A stretch of DNA of 64,000 nt from Lucifuga dentata (GCA_014773175.1 VXCM01000754.1:62001-126000); one strand, 5' to 3'. Shown: positions 34,150-45,454, numbered from the stretch's first letter. Notes: generated by a model not told the origin, from the letters alone. Program-made: numbers and translations.

Positions 34150-34170
34150 TCAGATGTAGATGGGATGGTA
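34041..34170 (-). repeat. 36-bp minisatellite that copies the RNF4 terminal codons
   Basis: Three full 36-bp units (34041-34076, 34077-34112, 34113-34148) and a partial fourth (34149-34170). The partial one is the real end of the coding sequence. On the minus strand each unit contains TACCATCCCATCTACATC followed by TGA, i.e. codons for Y-H-P-I-Y-I and stop. Confidence 0.93.
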
Positions 34171-34299
34171 TTGGCGGTGTGTCAGTTTATTGCGACAAGC
34201 AGGACAGGTGCGCGATCTGTTCAAAGAGTCTCTGAGACATTGGCTGCAGAAGATGTGTCCGCATTTAGTAGAAACCACCAACCTGCCACTGTCCACAAT
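34150..34299 (-). CDS. rnf4: RNF4 exon 8, RING core and C terminus
   Basis: Encodes VDSGRLVVSTKCGHIFCSQC, SRTCPACR and the conserved end RQYHPIYI, then TGA (34152-34150). Confidence 0.96.
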   Translation of the reverse strand: MVDSGRLVVSTKCGHIFCSQCLRDSLNRSRTCPACRNKLTHRQYHPIYI

Positions 34300-37236
34300 C
34301 TGAGACACAAACAAATAAAAAAGCACACAGAGACTTTTACTTTATACATTTCCAACTCAAAACCAATACAATTAGAGCTTCTAGTTTCAGATGATATGAG
34401 AGAGCGTCTTTGTAGTGTGATACATCTACAATCAACAAGTCAGGGGGGAAAAAAGTATTTTTTTGGATCTATGGCATAAAACCTCAAACACAGCGTATCA
34501 GCATCTCACCTCATTGTAAGAATCCATACACACCGGACAGCTGATGGTACCAGGAGTTGTCCTGAAAACACAAAAAACATGATTCTACTGAAATCTACTG
34601 AGTGTAAGTCTGGATCAGGTAGATCTACTAAACATTCTACTGCACAATGAAGACAACATTAGCCTATATGTACCAGGGATAAGGATAATACCTGGCTGTA
34701 ACAGTATTAGTAGCTGGGATAAAGTTAACACCCAATTACAGTATAACAAAGTATAAGATTAATGGCTGGCTGTAAGAAGGACGAGGCTAACAACAAATAA
34801 AAAAACAAAAAAAAAAAAACAAAGCTTATTATTAGTAAGGACAAGGCTAACACCTGGCTACAAGAACGACTAAACGTTAATGACTACTACCGCTTGTTTG
34901 TAAGAAAAATAATCATTAGTTCAGATAAGCCTAACACCAGACTAAAAGACTTAATGCTGGCAGGAATAAACTTAATACCAGAGAGTAAAAAAGCAAGGAC
35001 ATGGGTAAAATCTGGCTGAGATTACTTAAAGTTAGCAGGGATACAGCTAACACCTGGCTACAAACACTTTGGCTAATACCCAGTTGTTTGGACTTAATTT
35101 TAATAGGGATAGGTCTAATACCTTGCTTGTCTGTTTGCCTGTAGGGAGGACAGCAGGGCAGCGTTTAGCACAACGGGGACATCCTCCTCTTCATCGCTGC
35201 TCACAACGTAACTCTCACCGCTAGTTTCTCTCCTATGCTGAGGACCTAACGGAGGACAGCCACACAGAGGAGAAGAGAGGACACTGGGTTAAGGCGGTAA
35301 GGTAAGCTTCGTCAGATACTGTTGCTGCTGACTAAGAATTTTCAGCTAAACAGAAAGGTTTTAAAGGTTTTACCTTCATCTACCAACTGAGATCCATCAG
35401 CAGCCATCAGCAAGTCATAAAGACAAAAAAATACAAAACATGCATTTAATTTATTCATTTTATGAAGTTATTCAGGGTACAGACCCACCCTGAAGTCTCC
35501 TGGACTTGTAAGTGGATTGTATGAAAGAAAATACAGGATGAATATGATATTTTTGCCATACCCCAAAAATTATGTGATTATTAGATGACTGAAAGGAGTG
35601 AGTGTGTGTGTGTGTGTGTGTGTGAATGTGTGTGCGTTTCTCACCACCACTGAGTCATTGTTCGTCAGGTCGACCACCGCAGCCGGTTCTGATCCTTCGC
35701 AGGTCAGATCCACTACCTCCTCACCTAAAAACACAGGTTTACAGAAATGATTAAATATTCTCTTCCTTGTTTTAAGACGTTAAGCTTACAGGAAATCACT
35801 TACTGCTACTGCTTTATATTTATTCAAATTCTTTGACGAACACGTGAGCAGTACAGATCTTTGCAGCTTCTGTAATCTACAGAAACAGACATTCATGTTT
35901 TTTCACTGAAAATACTGTACAAAATTTTGGGAATGACCACATTCTCATATATTTAGTTTCATTAATGATATATACTTCTACCTTAAATGCTCTAATTGTG
36001 AATCAGCATCAGTAGAATTGTTTTCAGTACATTGCCAACTTTTGGTTTTACTTTGATGACTATATTTTTTACATTTATAATGAAGAACTCATTATTATCA
36101 TTACTGTTTTGTTGCTCAGAATTTTCCCCTAAGTTTTTTGTTTTGCCACTAAATTTAAATTGATGTTTTATTTCTATGCCCTTTTATACATTTATTTTTA
36201 ATTTCTAAACTATAGAAGAAATAGTAATAACTATTAAGACTGTGCATCGGTGGTTTTACTCACTGTCCTCAGTGCTGTCCATCACATTGACGGTCTCTCT
36301 GAGGGGGGTGGGGTCTGTGCCAACCGTCCTGCTAGCATTAGCCGCCCTGCTAACGTTTGCCGTCCTGCTAGCATTGGCAGTCCTGCTAGCATTAGCCGAT
36401 CTGCTGGTGTTCGCAGTCCTGTTAGCGTTAGCTGCTCTGCTAGCGTAAGCTGCTCTGCTGGTTTTGGTGACGGGTCTGGAAACCTGAGGACTTGCTGTGG
36501 TCCTCCTCTTCCTCTGAGCCTGAACACACACACACACACACACACACTTTCTCTTATAGGATGGAGGTGATGCCTGCTGAAAGCTCCATTTCATGTATGA
36601 CCATAATTTCAGTAAATCTGTTTTCCAGCAGTGAGCTGTTACTGCTGTCTCTAATTTCTGATGCACAGGTGTTGATTGAAAAGTTCTGAGTTCAATAACA
36701 CCTCCTGTTCTTGCAAATCAGCTGCGTTCTCAGCTCTGCGATTCAAAGGTAAAAGTTCCAGAGGAACTCAAAGGTTCTGTGAATTAAGATGGAAAAACTA
36801 GGCCATGTGCAACCCACCTGATTTGGCCCCTCAGACTTTCATCTCTTCCCAAATATGAAAAAAGCTTTAGATGGAACCCAACTGGCCTCAGATGATAATG
36901 TCATATCAGCGGTGGAGGATTTTATGACTATGAAACTGAATAAGTCGAGTTAATAAGGAAGATTGTTGGAACAGTATGTTGGAAAATATAAAACTGCAGC
37001 ACCTCTGACACAGAGTTCTCTATTATAGGCACAGAACTTTTCAATCAATCCTAGAAACAACTGGAGGAGGTAGAGGTAGTTTTTCAGTGTAACCACAGCC
37101 AGGAAACAGTGGAGCTGTTTTTAAGGCCTCAGTGCCCTGAATTTTATGAAACCATGGTTCCAGTACAAAATGTCTGATATGATGGCATCATCACACAGAG
37201 GGAAGAAAGAAAGAACAAACTTACAGCAGTGCTCAT
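34150..37236 (-). CDS. rnf4: RNF4, SUMO-targeted E3 ubiquitin ligase, complete
   Basis: Nuclear RING E3 that recognises poly-SUMO chains through N-terminal SUMO-interaction motifs (SIMs) and ubiquitinates the carrier. Coding exons on the minus strand: 37236-37225, 36519-36264, 35724-35645, 35386-35374, 35245-35122, 34561-34510, 34299-34150. All are GT-AG with matching phases, 687 nt (228 aa; human 190). Visible parts: MSTA|AQRKRRT basic start; an 18-bp repeat coding NASRTA-like units; SIMs (TVNVMDS, EEVVDLTCE, AAVVDLT, SVVLVDE); acidic SSDEEEDVPVV; C3HC4 RING from CPVCMDSYNE through CGHIFCSQC to CPAC; C-terminal RQYHPIYI. The extra length is mostly the repeat. A 5' UTR exon ends near 38112. 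Confidence 0.96.
34510..34561 (-). CDS. rnf4: RNF4 exon 7, RING start
   Basis: Encodes TTPGTISCPVCMDSYNE with the first RING cysteine pair. Confidence 0.93.
35122..35245 (-). CDS. rnf4: RNF4 exon 6, acidic linker
   Basis: Encodes PQHRRETSGESYVVSSDEEE then DVPVVLNAALLSSLQANRQA. The SYVVSSDEE block matches human CVVSSDDEE. Confidence 0.9.
35374..35386 (-). CDS. rnf4: RNF4 13-nt microexon finishing SIM4
   Basis: TTGGTAGATGAAG lies between GATCTCAG and GTAAAACC. It keeps the frame and turns NNDSVV|LVDEG into the equivalent of human NDSVVIVDE. Without it the phase fails. Confidence 0.85.
35645..35724 (-). CDS. rnf4: RNF4 exon 4, SIM2 and SIM3
   Basis: Encodes EEVVDLTCEGSEPAAVVDLT followed by NNDSVV. 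The human equivalent is EIVDLTCESLEPVVVDLTHNDSVV. Confidence 0.94.
36264..36519 (-). CDS. rnf4: RNF4 exon 3, basic region, repeat and SIM1
   Basis: AQRKRRTTAS is the nuclear localisation-like start. A hexapeptide repeat (variants of A-N-A-S-R-T) fills 36320-36455, then RETVNVMDSTED, the first SIM-like segment. The acceptor follows a (TG)n run. Confidence 0.92.
36522..36547. repeat. (CA)n microsatellite at the RNF4 exon 3 acceptor
   Basis: The CA run reaches within 3 bases of the acceptor, so (GT)n replaces a normal pyrimidine tract on the coding strand. Confidence 0.9.
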
Positions 37237-37267
37237 GTCAGTGAATCCCAGCCAGATGTTGTAAACT
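37225..37267 (-). CDS. rnf4: RNF4 exon 2, start codon and four codons
   Basis: The acceptor CTTACAG lies behind a GATA microsatellite. The exon has 31 nt of 5' UTR and then ATG AGC ACT GCT before the donor GTAAG. It matches the short MST start of vertebrate RNF4. Confidence 0.85.
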
Positions 37268-38111
37268 CTGTAAGACAGATAGATAGATAGATAGATATTG
37301 TTATTCTCTTGTTTCCACACATGCCTCACAAACCTGAAACAGGATTGAAAACAGGTTTGACAAATCTAACCTAAATATAATTTCTGAAGTAAACCTAATG
37401 TTAAGCTATGTGGTGTACACTCAAAAAACTGAAAATATTCAATCAGTCAATCAACGCAATAATGACCTCAAACCACGACGCTTTTTCTGTTTCGTCAAAT
37501 CTAACCCACAATAGCTCTGACCGGATTTCGTCTTTATTTATTCTTTTTTTTTTTCTCTACATGTTGACTTTGACCTTGACTTTAAAAGGGACTTTAAACC
37601 CTTTTGATACAGATTTCGTTATCAGTTCTGTGGTGTATCTGACACCACATTAACCACATGCATTTTTGTTTATTTTCAAATATACTAAAGATTTGAAACT
37701 CAAATTAAAGGGGGTTTTAAGCAGTTAATATAATAATTCATTATTATGCGATGTAAAAACTAATAACTGTAGCACTGTCCTTAAAAGTACTATAATATTA
37801 ATAGTAAAATCGAAACAAGTTCAACCTCGTCAGTGACAGCTAGCTTAGCTTAGCGTCTTCCTGCTGTTAGCTTACTGCTCAATTTAAGTTATGAATCACT
37901 CCCATCAGTTCTTTGAATAAGTAACTTTGTCAATTAACTAGCAGCATTAACCTACAGTCACTAAGAAAAAATAGTCAACTATGCTAAACTAGCTGCAACA
38001 CTTCTACATCAACCGTCGTCCTGTTAAGCAGCTGCATGAACTAACTGAACTGAATTTAAACCGGTAATCACAGACACGGCAGCTAGCTAGCCTGCCGCTA
38101 ACTTCACTTAC

Positions 38112-38160
38112 CTCTGTCAGTGTTTCTGACTCTTCTTCACAGTTAGCGGGTGTGTATTTT
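38112..38160 (-). other. rnf4: RNF4 5' UTR exon 1 (end supported)
   Basis: A minus-strand CAGAG|GTAAGTG donor at 38112/38111 lies in a non-coding stretch 0.9 kb upstream of the start-codon exon. I infer the first exon and promoter here; the transcription start is not determined. Confidence 0.5.
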
Positions 38161-39412
38161 ATGAGCTGGTTCAATGTCCAGAAAGTTTAACATAATAAGA
38201 ATAAATCTCAGTCGGAATACTTTAATTCCCACCAGAAGCGCGAATGCTAATGCCAGCTGTTGTGTTCTGGTTTCTTGTTGGCAGTTCTTCTTCTTCTTTG
38301 CATTATATGACGGTAGCTCGCGTTCAGTTAATGGAGCGTTACTGCCCCCCTCTGGCCTAACAGACATCCAAGCATTTGGAAAGCACAAAGTGGTTAAAAC
38401 AATATGTTACTGGTTGCCCAGTTACCTAAAACCAATGGTTTGCTGTTTAACTCCTTAGAATTTATTGCTGCCTATGGAATTCCACTGATTTGAAGCCATT
38501 TCTTTAAGAACTGTTTGGTTGTTAATGAGTATCTTTTTCATTTTCTGTCTTTCCATAATAATAAATAATATCATAATAGCATTTGGGGACAGGTCCTGCA
38601 CCTAACCAGGGGACCATTAAAAATTAGAAGTTGAAATTTATTATTTGAAATTTATTCATTGTTTGAAATTTGAATAATGCATTTTTCATCATGCATTATT
38701 AAAAAAAAAAATTGAATAATATATCTATTTATTTGGAATTGAAGGTCTGTTGTGATTTGACATCAGGTATGGTGTTAAATCTGTACTAACTGGAGGTTTA
38801 ACATCCTTCTGTGCGTTCATTTCTGACTGACATAGCCATTTGGATGAATGGTGAAACGTTTAAGAATTAAAAACTTGAATCCAGTTGAACTGACTCAGTT
38901 TTCATACAATATATCATAATAGCATGTATTTACAGTTTATGATAGGTCAAACATAGATTATATTATATAAGTATTATATTATTATTATATTATATAATAT
39001 ATTATATATTATATTATTATTATTAATATATAATATATATTATTATTATATAAGTATTATATACTTTATACACAAATATAAAAAGCAGCAATATATGCAT
39101 GTCAACACCTATAATTGTAGGTATCTAATAAAAAGTTAAAAGCTACTACAAAATTGCTTTGTTCTAAATAGATCAATTTCTCAATTATTCAGACTAATTA
39201 TAGAGTAAACTATAATTTTATATAATTACACAATATATGTTACACCCTATTTATAACCTGATTGACAATGCCTCCATAATTATTATATATAACTATTATT
39301 TGAGTCTGGGCTCCATCTCCTGCATCTTCCTCTTCTTTGGGTTAACCAATACATTTTTTGTCCCCTTCAACTCTCCCTCTTTATCACATTCTCCTGTGGG
39401 AGAGGCGAGGTG
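38161..39412. other. Gene-free stretch downstream of the RNF4 promoter side
   Basis: No supported gene; it contains a TATTAT-rich low-complexity segment at 38945-39070. Confidence 0.5.
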
Positions 39413-40047
39413 TCACTTTTTTTGATCTTTAACCTTGGAACCACTTGTGCCAACCCCAAGGACAACTAGCACAGATTGTTTAGTCTGGAATAATCTTTGA
39501 AGTCTTTTAGAATAATAATCTACTGGCCGGTATTTATCTTCATGTTTTTGTGTCAACACTGCTGAAATAAAACCAGATTTCTCATTGCCAAACAAAGAAA
39601 AACTTTGTGATAATTTGGTAGACCTAAACAAAATGCATTTATTAGGACGCCCTTTAAGTCTGTGAAGGCCTTCTCTGCAAGTCACATGGTCAGTCATTTT
39701 CAAATTCTTACGTCCATGAGTGATGTCATACATAGGTTGTGAGAGCTCATCAAAATCACAAAGTCAGAGCCTGCATAAGCAATAATTAATACTTAATACA
39801 TAACTAATACTTACCTCTTTGTGAACACAGCTGCAATCTGCTCCATGATACTTTTATGGCCATTTTCAGCTAAAAATTTCAACAATGACTCATCTTTCAT
39901 TGGAAAACACAACTCATCAACATACTGCACAAAATAACTTCCACACAAAGATCTCCAGGCAGACAGACTCTCCTGTACAGCAGCCGCAAAACAATCCATG
40001 ACTGCTAGAAAAACACCTTTCATTAGACCAAAATCAAATTTGTTCAT
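39413..40047 (-). pseudogene. Endogenous retrovirus pol remnant (RT and RNase H pieces)
   Basis: The minus strand at 39811-40047 holds a reverse-transcriptase piece with a Y-V-D-E-L in place of the catalytic Y-V-D-D motif, followed by LLKFLAENGHK. At 39413-39733 an RNase H-like piece (GFISAVLTQK, then RPVDYYSKRL) follows out of frame. Stops and frame breaks separate them and the rest of pol is missing. The wording resembles class I (gamma/epsilon-like) retroviral pol. It cannot encode a working enzyme. Confidence 0.7.
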
Positions 40048-40839
40048 TGCCCTTAATTTCTCCAGAACAGATTCAAGTCAGACGTGTGACATAGACACTG
40101 AACACTGTGACACATCATACGATCAGTACTTTCTACTCTCGCGCCTTTATTAGGTGTGCACCGTATTTCCACTCTTAGCAAACACAAAAGAACTCTAACA
40201 ATTCACTAGACATCTGTTTGAAATTAAAACTGATGTTCTATTTCAAAATTACCATATTTCACAGTCAGGGGTTTCGTAATAACTCAGAGCATACTCTTCT
40301 ACCAGCAAACACCACGGACACAGATGTAGATGAGATGGGGCAGGCAGTGACTCAGACCTTACTACAGATAGCTCTGCTCCTGGATCCATCTAAAATTCCA
40401 AATTGCTTCCCATAACATTCACAATAAAATTAATTGATTTTATCTCAATTTTGGAATTTAACAAGGCTGTCTGCAATGTACTGTAAGTATAGTCACATCA
40501 ACAACTCCTTCCTCCTTCTTTTCCTTTTCTTCCTCCCTTTTCTGACACCCCAATCCACATTAAACCTGGGTGTTTTAACTTCTCCCTTTTCTTTATTATC
40601 TTTTCTTATTTTCTTATTATTTTTTCTTTTTTTTTGCATCTAATATTATTTTAATTCTTCTGAGTAGAGGAATGTCAAATATTCCCGTCACAGGAAACAA
40701 TCTGTCCAACAGATAAGTCCACACCTGCTGCACTACTCTCACCCCAAACTTTCTCACTACAAACAATTCCTTCACATCTCTGTTGAACCCAGACTGCTCC
40801 ATGTTTTCTCCTGACAAAACACTGGCGTACGACGGCGTA

Positions 40840-40859
40840 TTACGGCCATATAAGATGAA

Positions 40860-40923
<64 letters not shown>

Positions 40924-41495
40924 AAAGAGTTTTTGAGTTTTGAAACTCAAAAATTTGCCAGTTTTAAAATCCATGCAATGATCATATGCTTATGATAATC
41001 TGATGATTTTGCACTCAAAGCACATATATTTCTTTATTGCTAAATCAGATGGAAAAGTATAATTTAATAAGGTCATTACTGCAGGTATAGTCACAACGTG
41101 GTTCATTTCCCCCTTATTATTGTTCTGAATTTAAAAACTAGCACATTTGCCACTTTTTAAACTCAGAAAAATAAGAAGGGGAAATTGGAACCGCCTCACA
41201 TTGTGACTATGCCTGCAGTAATGACCTTATATGTTAAATTATGCCTTATTGAATTTGCAAGTTTTTAAAAATCAGAAAAATAAGAAGAAATGCGAATCAG
41301 AATTAACACTCACATTGTGACTATGCCTGCACATGACCTTATTAACTTATTGGATTTAGCAATAAGGAAATACTTGTGCTTTTAGTGCAAAATCATCAAA
41401 TTATCATAAGCATACACACTTTTAAAACTGGCAAATTTGCCAGTTTAAAAACTCAAAATAATGCCCACCTCATTTTTCGTCTTATATGGCCCTAA
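40840..41495. mobile_element. Palindromic MITE with TA target site and (GATA)n insert
   Basis: The ends TTACGGCCATATAAGATGAAA and TTAGGGCCATATAAGACGAAA (right end, reverse complement) match at 19 of 21 positions and both are flanked by TA. Inside are further nested inverted repeats (GGTCATTACTGCAGG/CCTGCAGTAATGACC and CAAATTTGCCAGTTTTAAA types), so most of the element folds on itself. A (GATA)n run fills 40860-40921. Confidence 0.8.
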
Positions 41496-41683
41496 TACAC
41501 AGTCATACTGATGCAAATCACTATGCAAAATACACACTCTGAAACACTACGCAAAATACATACACTGTGCAACGTCGTCTAAACAATACAAAACACACAA
41601 GAATTGATTATACAATTCACAATCTTCACATCAACCAGAAATACACAACACACAATATTCAGCAAACAAACTCTGAAGAGCTT

Positions 41684-42391
41684 GGCCCAGATTCATAAAA
41701 AGTGGCAATAAGGAGTGTAGCATTGCCTTAATGTGTGCTGTGATAATTGAGGCTCATTCATAAAACTTCTCCTACGATAATTAGCACACCGCTGTCACAT
41801 GAAGGCAGCGTTGCTGTGAGGTGTGACAGGTAAAAGCTGATGAAGATCAGTGTGTTAATGAGCTGCTGCATGTTTACAGCCACCATTTATCCTGATTTAT
41901 CGGGGGGTTAGGGTTAGGTTGAGGAACTCAGACATGCAGTGCAGCAGCAGAAGGTGAGGTGATTTAACAGCGCACCTGAATGTTGTTAGATGAGATTAAA
42001 ACTCACCATTTAACTCACCATTTGACTGATCAGCTGAGTGAGTTTATCAAAGTTATTGATCACTAACACATGAGGCAAAAAAAAGTTTTAAACGTCGCCC
42101 AGATTTCATACCACTGAAATTTACCACTGGAATAAAGCAGGTCTTAATTTTAGTGTGGGTTTGTTTTATGAATAGCTACCGCAACACACAAATAAGGAAA
42201 TATCACAGTAACGCCTCTTTAAGGCNTTTATGAATAGCTACCGCAACACACAAATAAGGAAATATCACAGTAACGCCTCTTTAAGGCTAATGTTAACATA
42301 TGTCGCTAACAGGCGTTTATGAATGAGCAAACGTGATATTTATGCATAGTGATGCAGTAAAACATGCACTACAGTTTATGAATCTTGGCCC
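41684..42391. mobile_element. 0.7-kb inverted-repeat element, fullest of three copies
   Basis: GGCCCAGATTCATAAA on the left and TTTATGAATCTTGGCC on the right are near-perfect inverted ends. The interior is non-coding and holds AGCGTTGCTGTGAGGTGTGA, shared almost exactly with 1341 onward. N 42226 is a join duplication. Confidence 0.7.
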
Positions 42392-42427
42392 AAGTCTTTT
42401 CAGCACACTGTGTGTGTGTGCGTTATT

Positions 42428-42429
42428 CG

Positions 42430-42475
<46 letters not shown>
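42428..42475. repeat. (CA)n microsatellite
   Basis: About 40 bp of CA repeats after ATTCGCACG. Confidence 0.95.
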
Positions 42476-42476
<1 letters not shown>

Positions 42477-42765
42477 CATCACACTGGCACCATCTCTGCC
42501 AGTAGACATATGCATTTTCAGCAGCCTTCTCTGCTAAGCGACTTTCCTCTAACAAGGCTTTCTGTTAGTTTATTTAGCCACAGTGTTTCTATGCTATTTA
42601 TTTACATGATCTCTGACAACACCAGGTACTATAGTCACAGCATTTCCTGTACTATTTTACTCATAATAACCTCTAGTTCTCTCTAGTTACAGTAAGCATC
42701 CAGCATGCTCTGGACATCTGCAGGCATTCTCAATCAGAAACACACACTTCTAGCACTCTTCTCTG

Positions 42766-43237
42766 CTAGGCGTTATACAAAATCGGTACGTTCTTAAAAT
42801 ACCAAAGTCTGTTGGACGGAGCGCCCACCGGATCCTGGCCTCTGGAGAGATGGGGTCCCGCTGGTTCCAAGAAAACACCCAATGTCAATCTACCGGCTGG
42901 CATGAAGAGTTTTCCTCTGTCTCTTCCAGAATCAGAAGTCACAGAAGTTTGCCATTCCATCCTCATCGCCAAAATGTAGTGGAAAAATTAAAGGACCTTA
43001 CAACTTCTTCGGGTTTGCAGGTCACACTTTATTCTCTCGTGAACAAGGGAAGCAATAGACAGCAGAAAGTCAGAGGGCTTCTCTCCTCCTAATATACTGA
43101 TGGTGGATACGTCCTCCTGTCAGAGGGGCTTCCTCCCCTATCTATGCTTTGGCTTAGATAGGTTAATCTTGGAACCACTTGTGCCAGCTACAAGGACATC
43201 CTCTGGAGTTTGTTTTTCATACATTCTGAGTCTGTAA
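42766..43237 (-). mobile_element. Endogenous retrovirus LTR and leader remnant
   Basis: Read on the minus strand, 43237-42978 starts TGTTACAGACTC and ends CCACTACA, with AATAAA inside (about 43040): a 260-bp LTR of TG...CA type. It is followed by TTTTGGCGATGAGGATGG, in the place of a primer-binding site, and a short frame (42972-42766) that ends in stops. A matching LTR phrase (GGCACAAGTGGTTCCAAG) recurs at about 39430-39455 beside the pol remnant, suggesting one element spanning 39.4-43.2 kb on the minus strand. Confidence 0.6.
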
Positions 43238-43271
43238 CAACAATCGTTATCTTTTAAGAGAAGGTCATGAA

Positions 43272-43731
43272 TGTTATGACAAATTTATACTTATTTCACT
43301 TCATACTTATATACTTATTCTAAACTCGTTTATTCATTCTGTAGTCATTTGAATTCTCACACACTGAACTTTTGAACTTCAAGGTCTCTTCACAATGGTC
43401 CACAGTTTTTGCTACAGTCGCACACTCATTAACTCAGACAGAGAGCCAGAGAAAACCTCCCATCTGAGTAATGTCTAGATTCCGTTCTTGTCACCTCATG
43501 TGATGTAGCAACAAAGAAACACCTGCTGATACTCCATGTATAAATATCTCCTTGTATATTCATTTTAGTAGCTCTTCCTTCTAACAGGCGTCAGCTGTGG
43601 AACAAGCTCCTCTCTGCAGAGATGCTCTTAACTTCTGACAACCAGGAATAAAACTCAATAAAGACCAAACTCAGTCTCCTCATTGTCTCACCGTAGGAAA
43701 TTCTTAAATTTCCATCATAATGAACACTTCC
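43272..43731 (+). mobile_element. Putative solo LTR
   Basis: Starts TGTTATGACAAATTT and ends near AAATTTCC...AATGAACA, giving short inverted ends. It contains a TATA-like GTATAAATA at about 43538 and AATAAA signals at about 43648 and 43658, in LTR order. No target duplication is evident, so the call is tentative. Confidence 0.4.
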
Positions 43732-45028
43732 TAGGGGAACAATTCATGATCCAGTCAGGAACCCAGTCAGGCACCTTTGACCTTCACTGACCTGTTTCCC
43801 TCAGGCCAAATATAATTTATGCTACTTCTTTAGGACAAGAAGTCTCTTTAAACCAAACATTACATCTTTGCAGGGCATCAATGCAGGATATCTAAACATG
43901 ATCCACATTTTTACAGGACACCTATGCAGGACTTCTAGCATGATTTATTAATATAAGAATTCACAAGAGACAATGACATCTGGGATCTAAAACAGAGATC
44001 TAAAACATCTGGCCTACAATGAATACAATGGTTACATAGATGGTAGATACATACTGAATGATTACATAGACTTTGTAAAAGTTACACACTTCATAAGGAT
44101 TACACACTCATATAAATGACCACTCTGAGTATAATAAAGCATATATGATTAGGAGTATAAGGACAATATGCAGTACATTCACTTTAATTCTCACATATCA
44201 TAATCCATCCTATGATCCAAGGTGCCTTATGATGTTTGGCTGCACAGCTTTAGAAGTCCCACTGCATTTGTTGTAATTTCTAGTTAAAACACAGACATAG
44301 ATGCCACTGTGTGATTATTAAAAGCATCAATTAGCAATTTTTGCCCATCTTGCCTGAAATCTCCAGTCAAAATTTTACGAATTAGGTAGTAGTGCCTGTG
44401 TCAAATTAAATATAACTTCTGAAACATCTAATTGGCTGATGATAATGATCAGTTTGATGTTCAGTTCACATGGAAATGGCATTCACATGCAAAAATTACA
44501 AACGTTCAGTCACATATGACAAACACGACACTTAATAAAATAAATAAGATGATCACAAAGTCCAGAGACATCCAACAGCAACGATGGAAGTCAGTAGGAA
44601 CTAGAAGCTTTGATTAAAGTATGTTAATGTTTGTCATTGTGATTTAGTTTCTGCAGTGGATGTTTAATGTATTGTTCAGTACTTAAAGTTATTTTTGTCA
44701 AACTAAAGGTAAGAGTAAAATGGCAGTGAGCTGAGCTAATAGTGCTGGTTGACTTTCTTTATCTCTTTTGCATAGAAGCTGGAGTCTTACTGTACATTTA
44801 CGGAGAATATCAAAAATCAGCAGCAAAGAAATCCTGGAATCAAGTCTCTTCATTCTAACACCCACACAATGCAGACTCAGACACATCACGTGTAAATCTG
44901 CCGTGGGACAGATACCGCACATTTCTCAGCCTTTCATAGGTATTTAGAGCATTATTTTAACATGATATTGCCCGTGTATCGTGTGTGTACACAGATGAGT
45001 GGTTAAAAATATCACTTGGAAAGAATTT

Positions 45029-45059
<31 letters not shown>

Positions 45060-45415
45060 GCTTGAGAGACTTCCCATTCAAAAATCAAAATTCAGTTTAA
45101 ATGTAATATCAGTAAAATGTCCTGCTTCTCTTCCTCAACTTCTTCCTGAAGTTGTCTTAGGGAATACCTGAAATCACCTGGATCAGGTGTTTCCATGTGC
45201 ATAACATTATATTTTTCCCGCACACACACTACCTGTGTGTGTTCGGGAAAAAAATCAAAAGAGATAAAGACAAAGATCCAGAAAGAGGAGACGAGCTGAG
45301 TCAGGTTGTCGCTCCACCCACCATTTAGCTTCCTGTTCAGGTAAACTTAAAGAGCTTCATGTGCCAGTAAACATCTGATGAAGAGAATCATTCTGAATGT
45401 AAAGTGTCTGCAGAG
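43732..45415. other. Gene-free stretch upstream of the unknown gene
   Basis: I see no supported gene or named repeat apart from a T-run at 45035-45058. Confidence 0.45.
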
Positions 45416-45454
45416 ATGAATAAACTCAGGACATGGCTCCACAAACCAAAGAAG
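45416..45454 (+). CDS. Unknown gene, proposed first coding exon
   Basis: ATG with 13 codons (MNKLRTWLHKPKK) before GTAAAA. The phase fits the next exon and an in-frame stop precedes it. There is no family support. Confidence 0.45.

Noticed and set aside
36242..36570. Plus-strand Leu/Ala-rich frame that looks like a membrane protein
   Set aside because: It is the shadow of the RNF4 hexapeptide repeat on the other strand.
40617..40817. Minus-strand frame as further retroviral coding sequence
   Set aside because: It lies near the pol remnant but shows no motif that I could tie to gag, pol or env.
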